A stretch of DNA of 64,000 nucleotides from Verrucomicrobiaceae bacterium (GCA_015075365.1 JABTUN010000001.1:2046001-2110000), one strand, 5' to 3'. Shown: positions 17,101-26,277, numbered from the stretch's first letter. Notes: a model not told the origin generated them from the sequence alone. A program made the numbers and translations.

Positions 17101-17602
17101 CCGGCATGTCGTCACCTTTACCGAGAGCGGGGAGATGCGTGTGTGGGACATCCGCACCGGCGACTGCCTCACGCCCGCCATTCGTGTCGGCGGCAGCGTG
17201 GTGCAGGCGCGTGTGGAGGACGACGGCGCGCGCGTCCTCTTCCGTCTGGCGCAGCGCGGGTGGTTCACCCTGCCCATGCCGGTGGAGGCGGCCTCCACGC
17301 CGGAGTGGTTTCTGCGTTTCGCCGAGTCACTCGCCGGCCGCCGCCGCACCGCCGACCGTCGCGGCGAGGAACTCACGCTCAAGGATGTGGAGGCAGCCGT
17401 CGCGGCCATTCCCGCCACCCCCGATGCCGGGGAACGTTTCGCGGTGCGCGTCGCGCGCTGGCTGCTCGAAGATCCCGCCAAACGCGCGCTTTCACCCGAC
17501 CTGGACGAGCCTCTGGCGGATTATCTGGCCGTGCTCGCCAAGGACAACGCTCCCACTGCGGTGGAGGAGTTGAAACGCTTCCAAACGCCCGCTTCGAAGT
17601 AG
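14147..17602 (+). CDS. Membrane Ser/Thr protein kinase with WD40-like sensor region
   Basis: A 1151-residue protein, start taken as the GTG at 14147. A Pro/Ala-rich N-terminus (1-100) precedes a Hanks-type kinase domain (about 104-385): glycine loop LGEGGFGVVYRA at 111-122, the VAVKIL Lys, catalytic HRDLKPSNIL near 226, DFGIAK, and the activation loop GTPGYISPEQ. A membrane segment follows at about 404-424 (VAAVSAVALAVLGGGITS). From about residue 510 to 1040 are WD40-type repeats, each ending near patterns such as VWDVSTG or VWDIRTG. The kinase should be cytoplasmic with the propeller outside the membrane. The architecture is common in Planctomycetes and Verrucomicrobia. Confidence 0.92.
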   Translation: MKTDPSQPHPPPPATLDEIGSMDTIVTKHGPAHAPAAAAPVPPAHPATIETSPDMPTIAMANPSRALPAATMHSAGSVSSMGGKSKSQAAMESVSGEDGWISDRYRLLDKLGEGGFGVVYRAEQVKPLHRLVAVKILKAGMDSAVIFGRFAAERQTLALMEHENIARVLDAGETDRGLPYFVMELVKGRSITSYCSQNEIDLLHRLELFIPVCQAVHHAHQKSIIHRDLKPSNILITDEGGRITPKVIDFGIAKVLEGRDISQADFTGVDQLVGTPGYISPEQIEHGSSHVDTRSDVYALGAILFELLTGKALVTPADVAAKPVHVLLRELAERDAPKASTYAPELAGDLDWIVMKALERDPERRYGSADDLAEDISRFLTFQPIKARPPSRSYLIGRFVRRHRIGVAAVSAVALAVLGGGITSTALYFEAEANRLKAEHNEQLARQSDSQGDEQMARQYADRGQFQDATAHLVRALRTEPRNQLAATNLYALLTNVHLMRPVTPRLELPPETQEARLTAFSRQTGIALAVSAVMSERLEPPLQHVRLPLHEVISIWDIRKTARIDSPLPEGLHVTVLQITRDGQQAVIAKDDGTVELWSLKDGKRRMLQPKLPNVVLSIAFSGDGNTLVAGSESVEAQGGQGFCHVWDLRQPQTPARVFPHKKAVISLDVDETGELAVAAASEGIAQAWDLKTLTVVGEPIEVDEGLASVAVNRKRQIVAVGMNNGTVFVGSYARPDEQPLVLSHPTAVRAMHITPDGATLHVGDGGGYMHVWNLETAQPRQPATLHDGEIMLATVSDESGLVASVSRHGEVQVWNPQTGERRSQRLQYSVSAASITDDGSMLLLAPWKEPFVQLWNIHQTMATRRYAGAPSQALITRPDPPENSPAFLRESKAASWNRSNTHIIAADAEGAVAVFDVKRLEAVGKTFRHPPAVGATALTSDGKLAVTSGRDQVVRVWDVSTGTQVASMRHGSFVEVIALTPDDRHVVTFTESGEMRVWDIRTGDCLTPAIRVGGSVVQARVEDDGARVLFRLAQRGWFTLPMPVEAASTPEWFLRFAESLAGRRRTADRRGEELTLKDVEAAVAAIPATPDAGERFAVRVARWLLEDPAKRALSPDLDEPLADYLAVLAKDNAPTAVEELKRFQTPASK

Positions 17603-17603
17603 C

Positions 17604-18338
17604 TCACGCGTCGTGCAGATTCCCCACCAGACGCAGGCCGTGCAGCGTGAGGTCGGGATCGACGGTGATCGTCTCCTCCATGCCGGACACGATCCAATCC
17701 GCGTCGCCGCCGGTCGCCACGATGTGTGGCGCGGGCAGCTCCTTGCGCAGCGCCTCCAGAATGCCCTTCACCATGCCGCGGTAGCCGATCGCCGCACCGG
17801 CGAGGATGGCTTCCTTTGTCGAGGTGCCGATCGCCGTCACCGGCTCGCTCAAATCGACGCGCGGAAGCAGCGCGGTGCGCTCGTGGAGGTAATCTGTCAT
17901 CAAACGCAGTCCCGGCGCGATCACGCCGCCGATGTAGTGCGCGTCCGCGCTCACGATGTCGAAAGTCACCGCCGTGCCGAAGTCGATCACGATGCCCGGC
18001 GTGCCGTGCATGCGCGCCAGCGCCACCGCGTTTGCCAGCCGGTCCGGGCCGATGGATTCCGGCTTCGGGTAGCGCACGCCGATTCCCATCCGCGTATCGT
18101 ACCGCAGCTCGATCATCTCCGCGCCGAACACCTCGCGAAATGCCGCCACCGCCTTCGGAACGACGCTGCAGAGCACCACGCGGCCGAATTCCCAGCCCTT
18201 GACGACCTCTTGGATCGAATCCGGCGAAATCTCGCGCGTGGCATGCTCGCGCCGGTCCAGGATCACCTCCGCGGAGGCGAGTCCGAACTTCGTGCGGCCG
18301 TTGCCGACGTCGATGAGCAGTTGCTGGCGGGAATTCAT
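17604..18338 (-). CDS. coaX: Type III pantothenate kinase
   Basis: Catalyses the first step of coenzyme A synthesis, ATP-dependent phosphorylation of pantothenate. The 244-residue protein has the type III hallmarks: DVGNGRTKFGL starting at residue 10 (phosphate-binding Asp), IGPDRLANAVAL (the GPDR motif) and the second Asp motif IVIDFGTAVTFD. The start at 18338 overlaps the stop of queG by four bases (ATGA), so the two genes are translated as an operon in the order queG-coaX. It is convergent with the kinase gene, one base apart. Confidence 0.93.
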   Translation of the reverse strand: MNSRQQLLIDVGNGRTKFGLASAEVILDRREHATREISPDSIQEVVKGWEFGRVVLCSVVPKAVAAFREVFGAEMIELRYDTRMGIGVRYPKPESIGPDRLANAVALARMHGTPGIVIDFGTAVTFDIVSADAHYIGGVIAPGLRLMTDYLHERTALLPRVDLSEPVTAIGTSTKEAILAGAAIGYRGMVKGILEALRKELPAPHIVATGGDADWIVSGMEETITVDPDLTLHGLRLVGNLHDA

Positions 18339-19387
18339 GCCGCACAGGACTCCGCGCCGACCGTCTGGCAAGTTCTCGCGCGAATCTCCGCCACCGCCCA
18401 CGCCGCATGCTCGGCGATCAGCGGATGCGGATCATTCGCCGCGGCCTCCAGCGCGGGCAAATCGGCCGCGCTGCCGGTGTTGCCGAGCGCCACGCACACG
18501 TTCCGCAGGAAAGCGTGGCGTTTGATGCGTTTGATCGGCGACTTCGCGAACAACGCGCGAAACTCGTCCTCGGTGAGCGAGAGAAAGTCACGCAGCGATT
18601 TCGTGAACACGCTCTCACGCGCTTGAAACGCCGCCTCGTGGCTGATTTGCGCGAAGCGGTTCCACGGACAGGCCTCCAGACAGTCATCGCAGCCGTAGAT
18701 GCGGTCACCGATCGCGCGGCGGAACTCGTGCGGGATGCTGCCCTTGTGCTCGATCGTCAGATACGACACGCAGCGCCGCGCATCCATCGTGCGCGGGCCG
18801 GTGATGGCCTGCGTGGGACACGCGTCGATGCAGCGCGTGCATTTCCCGCAGAAGTCGCGCGCGGGCTCATCCGGCGGCAGTTCCAGCGTGGTGAGCACCT
18901 CGGCGAGAAAAAACCATGTCCCGAGCTGCCGGTGAATCTGCATCGTGCTCTTGCCCCCCCAGCCAAGTCCGGCCTCGCTGGCGAAATCCCGCTCCAAAAC
19001 CGGCCCCGTATCGACATAGCGCCGCGTCGTGCCGCCCAAGCCGGTGAGGAAGTCCTCCAGCGCCTTCAGCCGCTTCTCGATGAGGTCGTGGTAGTCGTCA
19101 TTCCACGCGTAGCGCGCGATCCGGTAGTCCGTGGACGGTTTCGTGCCCTGAAAGTAGTTCGTGGCCAGCACGATCACACTTTTCGCGCCTTCGAGCACGA
19201 GCCGCGGATCGGTGCGGCGCTCGATGTTTTTCGCCATCCAGGCCATGTCGCCGTGTTTGCCCTCCGCGATCCACTTTTCATAAAGCTCGCGATGCGCCGC
19301 CGGCACCGCCGCCGTCACGCGGCAGTCATCAAAGCCCAGTTCGCGCGCTTTCACGCGAAGGGTGGCTTTGATTTCATCCGGGGTCAT
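18335..19387 (-). CDS. queG: Epoxyqueuosine reductase QueG
   Basis: Cobalamin-dependent iron-sulfur enzyme that reduces epoxyqueuosine to queuosine in tRNA. With the start at 19387 it has 350 residues. The catalytic Asp is in LERDFASEAGLGW (D134). Two 4Fe-4S clusters are shown by CGKCTRCIDACP (180-191) and CDDCLEACPW (233-242). A HEAT-like C-terminus follows (residues about 285-345). An ATG at 19396 is also possible. Neighbours are coaX (overlapping downstream) and a divergent acetyltransferase gene; the other queuosine genes are not in the window. Confidence 0.93.
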   Translation of the reverse strand: MTPDEIKATLRVKARELGFDDCRVTAAVPAAHRELYEKWIAEGKHGDMAWMAKNIERRTDPRLVLEGAKSVIVLATNYFQGTKPSTDYRIARYAWNDDYHDLIEKRLKALEDFLTGLGGTTRRYVDTGPVLERDFASEAGLGWGGKSTMQIHRQLGTWFFLAEVLTTLELPPDEPARDFCGKCTRCIDACPTQAITGPRTMDARRCVSYLTIEHKGSIPHEFRRAIGDRIYGCDDCLEACPWNRFAQISHEAAFQARESVFTKSLRDFLSLTEDEFRALFAKSPIKRIKRHAFLRNVCVALGNTGSAADLPALEAAANDPHPLIAEHAAWAVAEIRARTCQTVGAESCAA

Positions 19388-19422
19388 GAATTGCATCCTT
19401 CTTTTGCAGCGGGCGTTTCTCA

Positions 19423-20469
19423 ATGCTCAAATTGCAAACCTTCATGCCGCCCTGTCCGCATCTCCCATCCATCGACCGCGCCTATTCCGCGCAGGACATC
19501 TCGGCGCTGGGCAAGGAACGCGGCAGGCCGTTTGTCGAAACATGCCTCCGCTACGCGCAATCCCTCTGGATCGAAGGTTTTCCAGCGAAAAGCATCCTGC
19601 TGATCAACCGCGCGCTCTCCGTGCCCTGTGACGATGTGGAGCCGTCGTATCGCGCGATCGCGTGGATGCTGCAAAACCGGCCCGCGGACCGCTTCATCGG
19701 CAATCCGCGCCGCCACTGGCAGCACTACGCCACGCGCATGAACGAGGGCCACAAGGAGCTGCGCATCTGGCGCGCGTGGGCCTGCTGGTTTCTCGCGCGC
19801 ACGATTCTGCCGGAGGCGGAGTTTCCCGCCGATCACGAGCAAATCCGCAAGGAAGGCATCGTCGAGCCCACGCGCGAGCAGATTGCCGCGCATCTGCCGC
19901 CTGCGGATCTCGCCGCATGGCAGACCGTGCTGATGCAGCTCGGCGCGCAGGCCGCGCCCCCGCCGCCGATCCGCATCCGCCGCATCGACGCGGGCGAACT
20001 GGCCGTCGTGAAGAGGCTGGCGCATGAAATCTGGCCCGTGTGCTATCCCGGCATCATTCCCATGGGCCAGATCGACTACATGCTGAGCATCTGGTATGAG
20101 CCCGGTGCGATGGCGCACGAGATGCGCACCCGCAATGTGTGGTTCGCCCTCATCGAGGCCGAAAACCACGGCCCGGTGGGCTACCTGAGCATCGAGAAAC
20201 TGGCGGACGAACCGGTCGTTTTCATCAACAAGCTCTACGTGCTGCCCGCCATGCACGGCCGCGGCATCGGTGCCACTGCCCTGAGCTGGATCTCCGACCG
20301 CTCCCGCGAAATGGGTGCCACGCATCTGCGTCTGCGCGTGAACAAGCGCAACGCCCCCGCCATCCGCTCCTACCTGCGCAGCGGCTTCCACTTCAAAGAG
20401 GACGCCGTCAACGACATCGGTAGCGGCTACGTGATGGATGACTACATCATGGAAAAAGCCATCGCGTGA
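19423..20469 (+). CDS. Two-domain protein with C-terminal GNAT acetyltransferase
   Basis: A protein of 348 residues; a start at 19444 (MPPCPHLPS) is also possible. Residues about 1-180 form a helical domain (SALGKERGRPFVETCLRYAQ, then a long region ending near LMQLGAQ) that I associate with unknown Verrucomicrobia proteins. Residues about 185-348 are a GNAT fold: IRIRRIDAGELAVVKRLAHE, FINKLYVLPAMHGRGIGATA (acetyl-CoA-binding motif A, RGIGAT) and NKRNAPAIRSYLRSGFHFKE. It probably transfers an acetyl group to an amine; the substrate is unknown. The gap to queG is under 50 bases, so the promoters overlap. Confidence 0.85.
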   Translation: MLKLQTFMPPCPHLPSIDRAYSAQDISALGKERGRPFVETCLRYAQSLWIEGFPAKSILLINRALSVPCDDVEPSYRAIAWMLQNRPADRFIGNPRRHWQHYATRMNEGHKELRIWRAWACWFLARTILPEAEFPADHEQIRKEGIVEPTREQIAAHLPPADLAAWQTVLMQLGAQAAPPPPIRIRRIDAGELAVVKRLAHEIWPVCYPGIIPMGQIDYMLSIWYEPGAMAHEMRTRNVWFALIEAENHGPVGYLSIEKLADEPVVFINKLYVLPAMHGRGIGATALSWISDRSREMGATHLRLRVNKRNAPAIRSYLRSGFHFKEDAVNDIGSGYVMDDYIMEKAIA

Positions 20470-20515
20470 TCCCCTTGCGTCCCCGTGCTGTCTCGCGCAA
20501 AGAAACAGCCCCCAA

Positions 20516-21994
20516 ATGACCAACCTCCTGACGCATCCACTCTGGCGCGCCGAAGACCTCGGCCAGGCGATCCCGCCGCATGAATTCGGCGTGTCCGTCT
20601 GTCTGCCGCTGTGGCGTCATGTCATCGGCTACGAGGAAAAAGATCCGGACGTCGTGTCGAAGTTTCAGAGCGGCTATCCGCGCTTTTGCTGCCCGCCGGC
20701 CATCAGCGCGCTGTTTGCCGCCGCGGAGCGCGAGTTCGCACACGACGGCGAGCGCTGCCTCGTCTTTCCGCGCCTCATTCACGCGCAGCGCTGCCTCGAA
20801 TTCATCCAGACCGGCCGCGCCGTGGCCTGGACGGACGAACGGCTCGGCGTGGCCATTTTTCCCGCCGCCGCCCACGACGAGGCGCGCCGCTTCTGGCGCT
20901 TCTGCGGCGAGTGCGTGAGCACGCGGCAGGCCGCGGACGCGCTGGGCACGCATCCGGCCACAGTTTCGGCCATGCAGGGCCACGAGGCCAACGAAACGAT
21001 CCGCGCGCGCATCGCCGCGCTGGCCGGCCAGCAGCCGCAGGACGTGTTTCTCTTCCCCAGCGGCATGGCGGCCAACTACGCCGTGCACCGCATGCTCACG
21101 ACGCTGTTTCCCGGCCGCAAGACCGCGCAGCTCGACTTCCCGTATGTGGATGTGCTGAAGCTGCAGCAGCGATTCGGCAGCGGCGCGCACTTCCTGCCGA
21201 TGATCAACGAGCGCGAATACGATGACCTGCGCGCGCTGCTGCGCAGTGAGCCGCTCGCAGGCCTGTTCTGCGAAGCGCCGAGCAATCCGCTGCTGCGCTG
21301 CGTCGATTTCGAGCGCCTGCTGGCCATCCGTGCCGAGACGCGGCCGGACACGCCCATCATCGTCGATGACACGATCTCCACCGTCGCGCACGCGGACGCG
21401 CATCGCGTGGCGGATGTGGTGACGACGAGCCTGACGAAGAGTTTTTCCGGCGCGGGCGATGTTTTGGCCGGCAGCGTCGTGCTGAACCGCCATTCGCCGC
21501 ATCACGCGGCCTTTTCCGCCTTCCTCACGCAAAACGCCGACCATGAGCTCTGGCGCGGCGATGCCGTGGCGCTGGAGCAAAACAGCCGCGACTTCACCGC
21601 GCGCGCTGACACGATGAGCCGCAATGCACTCGCACTCGCCGAGCACCTGCGCGCGCATCCCGCCGTGGATCGCGTGTGGCACGCGGCAGTCGATGGCGGT
21701 CGCGGTTACGAATTCATCCGCCGCGAGAACGGCGGCCACGGCTGCCTGTTCTCCTTCACGCTCAAGAACCCGGAGCAAACCAGCGCGCGTGCCTTCGATG
21801 CGCTGCGCGTGACGAAAGGGCCGAGCCTTGGCACCAATTTCACGCTCGCCTGCCCCTACACGCTGCTCGCCCATTACGACGAACTGGCGTGGACGGAGAG
21901 CGTCGGCGTGAGCCGCTGGCTCATTCGTGTCTCTGCGGGGCTCGAGAACACGAATGACCTGATCGCACGCTTCGACGCGGCGATCGAAGCATAG
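20516..21994 (+). CDS. Cystathionine gamma-synthase-like PLP enzyme
   Basis: A 492-residue PLP-dependent enzyme of the Cys/Met metabolism family, which includes cystathionine gamma-synthase, gamma-lyase and related sulfhydrylases. The C-terminal 330 residues hold the fold: PSGMAANYAVHRML, PSNPLLRCVDFERL, the PLP Asp region PIIVDDTIST, the Schiff-base Lys308 in TTSLTKSFSGAGDVLAG, and GPSLGTNFTLACPY near the end. Residues 1-140 are an extra region not found in short family members. Start at the ATG 20516; upstream in-frame sequence is the intergenic region. It is 46 bases after the GNAT gene, so perhaps cotranscribed. Confidence 0.85.
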   Translation: MTNLLTHPLWRAEDLGQAIPPHEFGVSVCLPLWRHVIGYEEKDPDVVSKFQSGYPRFCCPPAISALFAAAEREFAHDGERCLVFPRLIHAQRCLEFIQTGRAVAWTDERLGVAIFPAAAHDEARRFWRFCGECVSTRQAADALGTHPATVSAMQGHEANETIRARIAALAGQQPQDVFLFPSGMAANYAVHRMLTTLFPGRKTAQLDFPYVDVLKLQQRFGSGAHFLPMINEREYDDLRALLRSEPLAGLFCEAPSNPLLRCVDFERLLAIRAETRPDTPIIVDDTISTVAHADAHRVADVVTTSLTKSFSGAGDVLAGSVVLNRHSPHHAAFSAFLTQNADHELWRGDAVALEQNSRDFTARADTMSRNALALAEHLRAHPAVDRVWHAAVDGGRGYEFIRRENGGHGCLFSFTLKNPEQTSARAFDALRVTKGPSLGTNFTLACPYTLLAHYDELAWTESVGVSRWLIRVSAGLENTNDLIARFDAAIEA

Positions 21995-22094
21995 GCTCGC
22001 CCGGGCTGCCATGCAGGCATGGAGAGGACAATCCATGCCAACACCTGCACAACAGATGCTCAACGGCCCACGGCCGCCAGGACGTTCAAGAGGA

Positions 22095-22961
22095 ATGAAT
22101 CCGCTCTATTACCTCTTGCGCCTGTGTGTGGTGCTTGTGCTGTTGGGCATCCAGTCGGTTGCTCATGCCGTGACAGCCGTCTTTCAAGACGGGCAGGCAA
22201 CACCTGTGGTCGGCGGTGCCTATTCCGGCACCAGAGACACCATGCTGCTTGTCAACGGCGGCACCAACAGTGCTACGGACAACTTTGGAGGCCGCGGGGA
22301 GGTCACTGTCGGTGCCATGGGCTTCACGGGCGATCCTTACCTCCGGCGCTCGCTCATCAAATTTGACATCACCGGCCTTTCAGGCCAGGCAGGCACGATC
22401 AATTCGGCCACGCTGCGCCTCTTCCTCTTCAACGGCAACAACGCCACCGGAGGCGGCACGGTCAATCTCTTCCGTGTGGCTGCTGCAAATGCTGGCTGGG
22501 TGGAAGGCGGAGGAATCGCGACAGGAAACTACGGCGGCGGAAGCAGCACTTGGGCCTCGCTTGTGGAAGGCAGCTCCGCCTGGGCTGGTGGCACAGGAGG
22601 CATGGGCGTGGCAGGAGTCGATTACCTCAGTTCAGCGATCTCTTCTTATTCCTACGCCGCCATTCCCGGCATCGGCACGGCCATCGACTTTGTCTTTAGT
22701 GACGTCTCGTTTCTCGGAGACTGGATCGCGGGGAATAACGGCGGTTTGTTTCTGCGGCAGGCAGACGAAACCAACGCGCAGAACTGGCTTTCCTTTTACT
22801 CCAGCGAGACGGGGGTCAACTGGCCCACGGACACCGCCTCGGCAAGCTTGCGGCCCCAATTGATCATTGATTTCGACATGGTTCCCGAGCCCTCGAGGTT
22901 CATGATCGCGCTGTCGGCCCTCATGCCCGTTCTCCTTTGCCGCCGCCGCGTCATCTGTTGA
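22095..22961 (+). CDS. PEP-CTERM protein with DNRLRE-like domain
   Basis: A 288-residue exported protein. It has a signal peptide (LYYLLRLCVVLVLLGIQSVA) and a C-terminal sorting signal: VPEPSRFMIALSALMPVLLC followed by RRR, the PEP-CTERM pattern recognised by exosortase. The middle matches the DNRLRE/CBM96-type fold, with LRRSLIKFDITGLSG and NSATLRLFLFNG. Such proteins are anchored or released at the cell surface, often bound to exopolysaccharide. The start at 22095 gives the best signal; earlier in-frame Met codons exist. The exosortase is not in the window. Confidence 0.85.
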   Translation: MNPLYYLLRLCVVLVLLGIQSVAHAVTAVFQDGQATPVVGGAYSGTRDTMLLVNGGTNSATDNFGGRGEVTVGAMGFTGDPYLRRSLIKFDITGLSGQAGTINSATLRLFLFNGNNATGGGTVNLFRVAAANAGWVEGGGIATGNYGGGSSTWASLVEGSSAWAGGTGGMGVAGVDYLSSAISSYSYAAIPGIGTAIDFVFSDVSFLGDWIAGNNGGLFLRQADETNAQNWLSFYSSETGVNWPTDTASASLRPQLIIDFDMVPEPSRFMIALSALMPVLLCRRRVIC

Positions 22962-23084
22962 CAGAAGCTCACCGCCTGAAAGTGCGAGGAAGCCTTGTCA
23001 AAACGGTGCCTCCTGCGGGCTCATAATGAGTTGTCCTTTTTGAATCAGTTGAGCGAAGCCAGTAGCGTCAGCACGATCTAGAAA

Positions 23085-25265
23085 TCACTTCGCCAACAAC
23101 TTCTCCACTTCCTCCACCGTCGTCACGGGGGCTTGGCAGGTGAAGTTTTGGCAGATGTAGGCGGCGGGTTGGCCTTCGAGGGGCTTCATGCCGGTGAGGG
23201 CTTCGTTGTGCTGGGAGAGCCATTTTTGGGCTTCGCCGCTGTCGGCGTGCAAAAGGACGGCGTTGGGCAGGAACTGGCGGCGGAGGTGGTTGGCGAGTTT
23301 TTGGAACTCGGGGGCCGATTTGTCGCCGGCGAGGACGATTTGGGTTTTGCCGCGATGGAGGAGGTCGAAGGCCATCGACATGACGGGGACGGCGGAGGCG
23401 CTGCTTTGAAGCGTGTTGCCGAAGAGGGCGAAGATCTTCTCGGCCTGCGCTTTGTGGCTGTCTTTGGCGAGGAGGGCGCTGAGGCGCACGAGGTTGAGGG
23501 CGGCGAGGGAGTTCGGGGAGGGCTCGGCGCCGTCGTAGTCTTCTTTGATGCGGAGGACGCTGTTCGGCATGTCGGTGTGGACGCTGAAGTAGCCACCGTT
23601 TTCTTTGTCGAGGAACTGCGCGTCCATTTCGCTTTGCAGTGAAACGGCCCACTGGAGCCATTTCACGTCGAAGGTGGCTTCATAAAGATCGAGCAGGCCG
23701 TGGATGAGGCAGGCGTGGTCGATGGAGAAGGCTTTGGGGCCGCGCTGGCCTTCGCGCCAGGAGCGGTGGAGGTCTTTGCCAGGCGTGGTGCAGAGTTGAT
23801 CGTGGATAAACTGCGCGGCCTGCGTGGCGAGCGTGATCATTTCGGCATCGCCGAGCGCGGCACCGCAACGGGCGAGGCCGGCGATGGTGAGGCCGTTCCA
23901 GGCGGTGATGATTTTGTCGTCGCGATGCGGGCGAGGACGCTTGTTGCGGGCCTCGATGAGCTTCTCGATGGCGGCATCGATGATCGTTTTGACCTCTTCG
24001 GCGGTCTTCTTGAAGTACTCGCCGGTCTTTTTGAAGGACACGGCGCGGTAGAGGGTGTTGAGGCCCTTCAGCTCGCCATGCGGATCGCTCTCGGGGCGGG
24101 CGTTGCCATCGCGGCGGGCGCCGTAGGCGTAGCGGAAGATGTTGCCGTGCTCCTTGCCGAGGATTTCGTCGATCTCGGTGGCTTTCCAGACGTAGAAGGC
24201 ACCTTCGGTTTTGTGCGCGGCATCGGTCGTGGCGAGGCTGTCGGCGTCCTCGGCGGAGAAGAAGCCGCCGTCGGCGTGGCGGAGGTCGCGCTTCAAATAG
24301 GCGACGGTGCTGCGGATGATGGTTTCAAAGAGCGCGTTGCCCTCGGTGAGCTTCCAGGCGTCGATGTAGGCGCTGAGGAGCTGGCCCTGATCGTAGAGCA
24401 TTTTTTCGTAGTGCGGGATGTGCCAGTAGGCATCGACGCTGTAGCGATGGAAGCCGCCGCCGAGGTGGTCGCGCATGCCGCCATTGGCCATGCCGCGCAG
24501 CGTTTTGACGGTCATCTCCATGGCCCAATCGCTCTCGTGATTGCGCTCCTTGTCCTCGCGCTTCGCGAAAGCGCGGTGGATGCGCATGAGGAGGTTCAAA
24601 GCGGTGGGGCGTGGGAATTTCGGCGCACCGCCAAAGCCGCCCTCGTGGTAATCAAAGCTGCCGCTGAGGTCGTCGTAGGCTTTTTGCAGCACGGCCTGCG
24701 GATCGATGCCGGTGACTTCCTTGTTTTCGTTGTCGAGGTGCTCCTGGAGCTTCTCGACGGACTTGCTGGCACGTTCTTCGACGCCTTTGCGATCCTCGCT
24801 CCAGATCTTCGACAACTCGGTGAGCAGGTGTTTGAAGCCGATGCGTCCCGGCGTGTCCTCCGGCGGGTAGTAAGTGCCGCCGTAGAATGGCTTCAGCTCC
24901 GGCGTGAGGAAGACGCTCATCGGCCAGCCGCCCTGACCGCTCGCGGCCTGGACGTAGGTCATGTAGGTGAGATCGACGTCGGGGCGCTCCTCGCGATCGA
25001 CTTTGACGGGAATGAAGTGCTCGTTGAGCAGCTTCGCGGTCTCTTCGTTCTCGAAAGACTCGCGCTCCATGACGTGGCACCAGTGGCAGGTGGAGTAGCC
25101 GGAGGAGAGAAAGATGGGCTTGTCCTGCTCCTTCGCTAGCTTGAAGGCCTCCTCGCCCCACGGCAGCCAGTTCACGGGGTTGTGCGCGTGCTGAAGCAAG
25201 TAGGGCGAGCGCTCCTTGGCGAGGGCGTTGGTGTGCTTGGGCGAGTTGGGGGTGGTTTCGCTCAT
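23085..25265 (-). CDS. Thioredoxin-domain protein of the YyaL/SSP411 family
   Basis: A 726-residue protein with an N-terminal thioredoxin-like domain (DUF255) and a C-terminal (alpha/alpha)6 barrel as in glycosidase-like epimerases. Landmarks are [20 protein letters not shown] at residues 19-38, the CxxC CHWC at 60-63 and GGTYYPPED near 130, with helical repeats following. The family is widespread in bacteria and animals (spermatogenesis-associated protein 20) and its biochemical role is not settled. The length is normal, about 680-750. Confidence 0.9.
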   Translation of the reverse strand: MSETTPNSPKHTNALAKERSPYLLQHAHNPVNWLPWGEEAFKLAKEQDKPIFLSSGYSTCHWCHVMERESFENEETAKLLNEHFIPVKVDREERPDVDLTYMTYVQAASGQGGWPMSVFLTPELKPFYGGTYYPPEDTPGRIGFKHLLTELSKIWSEDRKGVEERASKSVEKLQEHLDNENKEVTGIDPQAVLQKAYDDLSGSFDYHEGGFGGAPKFPRPTALNLLMRIHRAFAKREDKERNHESDWAMEMTVKTLRGMANGGMRDHLGGGFHRYSVDAYWHIPHYEKMLYDQGQLLSAYIDAWKLTEGNALFETIIRSTVAYLKRDLRHADGGFFSAEDADSLATTDAAHKTEGAFYVWKATEIDEILGKEHGNIFRYAYGARRDGNARPESDPHGELKGLNTLYRAVSFKKTGEYFKKTAEEVKTIIDAAIEKLIEARNKRPRPHRDDKIITAWNGLTIAGLARCGAALGDAEMITLATQAAQFIHDQLCTTPGKDLHRSWREGQRGPKAFSIDHACLIHGLLDLYEATFDVKWLQWAVSLQSEMDAQFLDKENGGYFSVHTDMPNSVLRIKEDYDGAEPSPNSLAALNLVRLSALLAKDSHKAQAEKIFALFGNTLQSSASAVPVMSMAFDLLHRGKTQIVLAGDKSAPEFQKLANHLRRQFLPNAVLLHADSGEAQKWLSQHNEALTGMKPLEGQPAAYICQNFTCQAPVTTVEEVEKLLAK

Positions 25266-25361
25266 GGTCGGGGGTGGGTTAAGGCGAACGTTCCCGCGAT
25301 GAGGAAGGTTGCAAGAGGGGCTTCACGCCTCCGAACGGACCTGATCTGTTCCCCTGCTACG

Positions 25362-26123
25362 TTAACCGGCCCTTCCAACTGGATCCCCGTCCATTTCCAC
25401 AATCAGCCCGCCGCCAAAGGGTGCCCCCAGACGCGTGCCCACCACGACCTCCGGAAAAAAGGCCTGGCTGCTGGAAGATCCACTCCAATGACGGGCTGCC
25501 ATGCCTGCCACAGCGGCGAGGCACGCGGCGGCGAGGAGTCCGCCCGCCAGCAGGAGCACCGGGCGCTTTTCCTCGTTCTGAAACCACATGTTCTGCTGGA
25601 TGCTCACGGTTTCGAGCTGGCGCAGGCGCTTGCCGGTCTCCTGAACAATGAGGGTGAGGCGTTCCTCCAGCGTGAGTTTGGTGTCGGCGATGGTGCGCCC
25701 GGCTCCACGCAGCAGCTCCACCAGGCCGGGAGTGGGATAGCGGTTCCAAAAATCCGGGGAAAAGGACAGGGCCACGGCATTCGAAGCCCGGTCATAGGCG
25801 ATGAGCAGCGCCGGGGACTCGCCGCTCCAGCGCCGCCGTGTCATGCGGGCCTGCTGGCGTAGAGTGACCCCGGAGGCGGTGAAACTTGTGGCCGTGAACC
25901 AGATGTTGGCCTTCAAATCGTCACGCAGGGAGCGCAGTTCGCCGGCGAGATCACGGTGGCCGACCTCGCTGAGGGCGCGGGTGTCGTCGTAGATGCCATC
26001 GGCCGGGGCGGGGACGCTGTCGATGGCTGCCGAGGAGCCGGTGGCGAGCAGAGCCAGCATTCCGACGACCCGCCAGAGGCCGGAAAGCAGGGGGAAAAGG
26101 CGGAAAATGGGCGGGCGGGCCAT
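25362..26123 (-). CDS. TPM-domain membrane-anchored protein
   Basis: A 253-residue exported protein. A signal segment is followed by a TPM-type domain (about 40-165): GIYDDTRALSEVGHRDLAGE, the central beta region DLKANIWFTATSFTASG and LLIAYDRASNAVALSFSP. A transmembrane helix is near 189-208 (VLLLAGGLLAAACLAAVAGM). TPM domains (YgcG-like) occur in periplasmic proteins of unclear function, some with phosphatase activity. It is divergent from nuoD. Confidence 0.75.
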   Translation of the reverse strand: MARPPIFRLFPLLSGLWRVVGMLALLATGSSAAIDSVPAPADGIYDDTRALSEVGHRDLAGELRSLRDDLKANIWFTATSFTASGVTLRQQARMTRRRWSGESPALLIAYDRASNAVALSFSPDFWNRYPTPGLVELLRGAGRTIADTKLTLEERLTLIVQETGKRLRQLETVSIQQNMWFQNEEKRPVLLLAGGLLAAACLAAVAGMAARHWSGSSSSQAFFPEVVVGTRLGAPFGGGLIVEMDGDPVGRAG

Positions 26124-26143
26124 GCGGAGCGAGGGGTGTGTCT

Positions 26144-26149
26144 ATTATA
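26144..26149 (-). promoter_or_regulatory. Possible -10 element for the TPM-domain gene
   Basis: The minus strand reads TATAAT here, about 20 bases before the ATG at 26123. The -35 is weak. It sits in a near-palindromic AT-rich stretch (gtctattatatagagac). Confidence 0.35.
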
Positions 26150-26197
26150 TAGAGACAAACCGGTTGGCGAGGCCGGATTCCGTGCGGCATGGCGAGC

Positions 26198-26215
26198 TTG
26201 TGAAACTTTTCACAA
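26198..26215 (+). promoter_or_regulatory. Rex-type operator upstream of nuoD
   Basis: The sequence ttgtgaaacttttcacaa is a perfect inverted repeat (arms of 8, spacer ct). It fits the established consensus of the NADH/NAD+-sensing repressor Rex, TTGTGAAAnnTTTCACAA, at every fixed position. It ends 62 bases before the nuoD ATG, a suitable position to block transcription. The divergent TPM gene starts 75 bases away and could also be affected. Rex control of NADH dehydrogenase genes is known in actinobacteria and firmicutes; here it is inferred. Confidence 0.75.
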
Positions 26216-26277
26216 AATCGTGTTGCCGCTCTTTCGTGGGCGACGAATAAGTCGCGCTCCCCCCACTTTCCGAACGC

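Noticed and set aside
14405..17107. 900-codon open frame on the minus strand across the kinase gene
   Set aside because: It lies wholly antisense to a strong kinase-WD40 gene; high GC keeps the shadow frame open. No recognisable protein.
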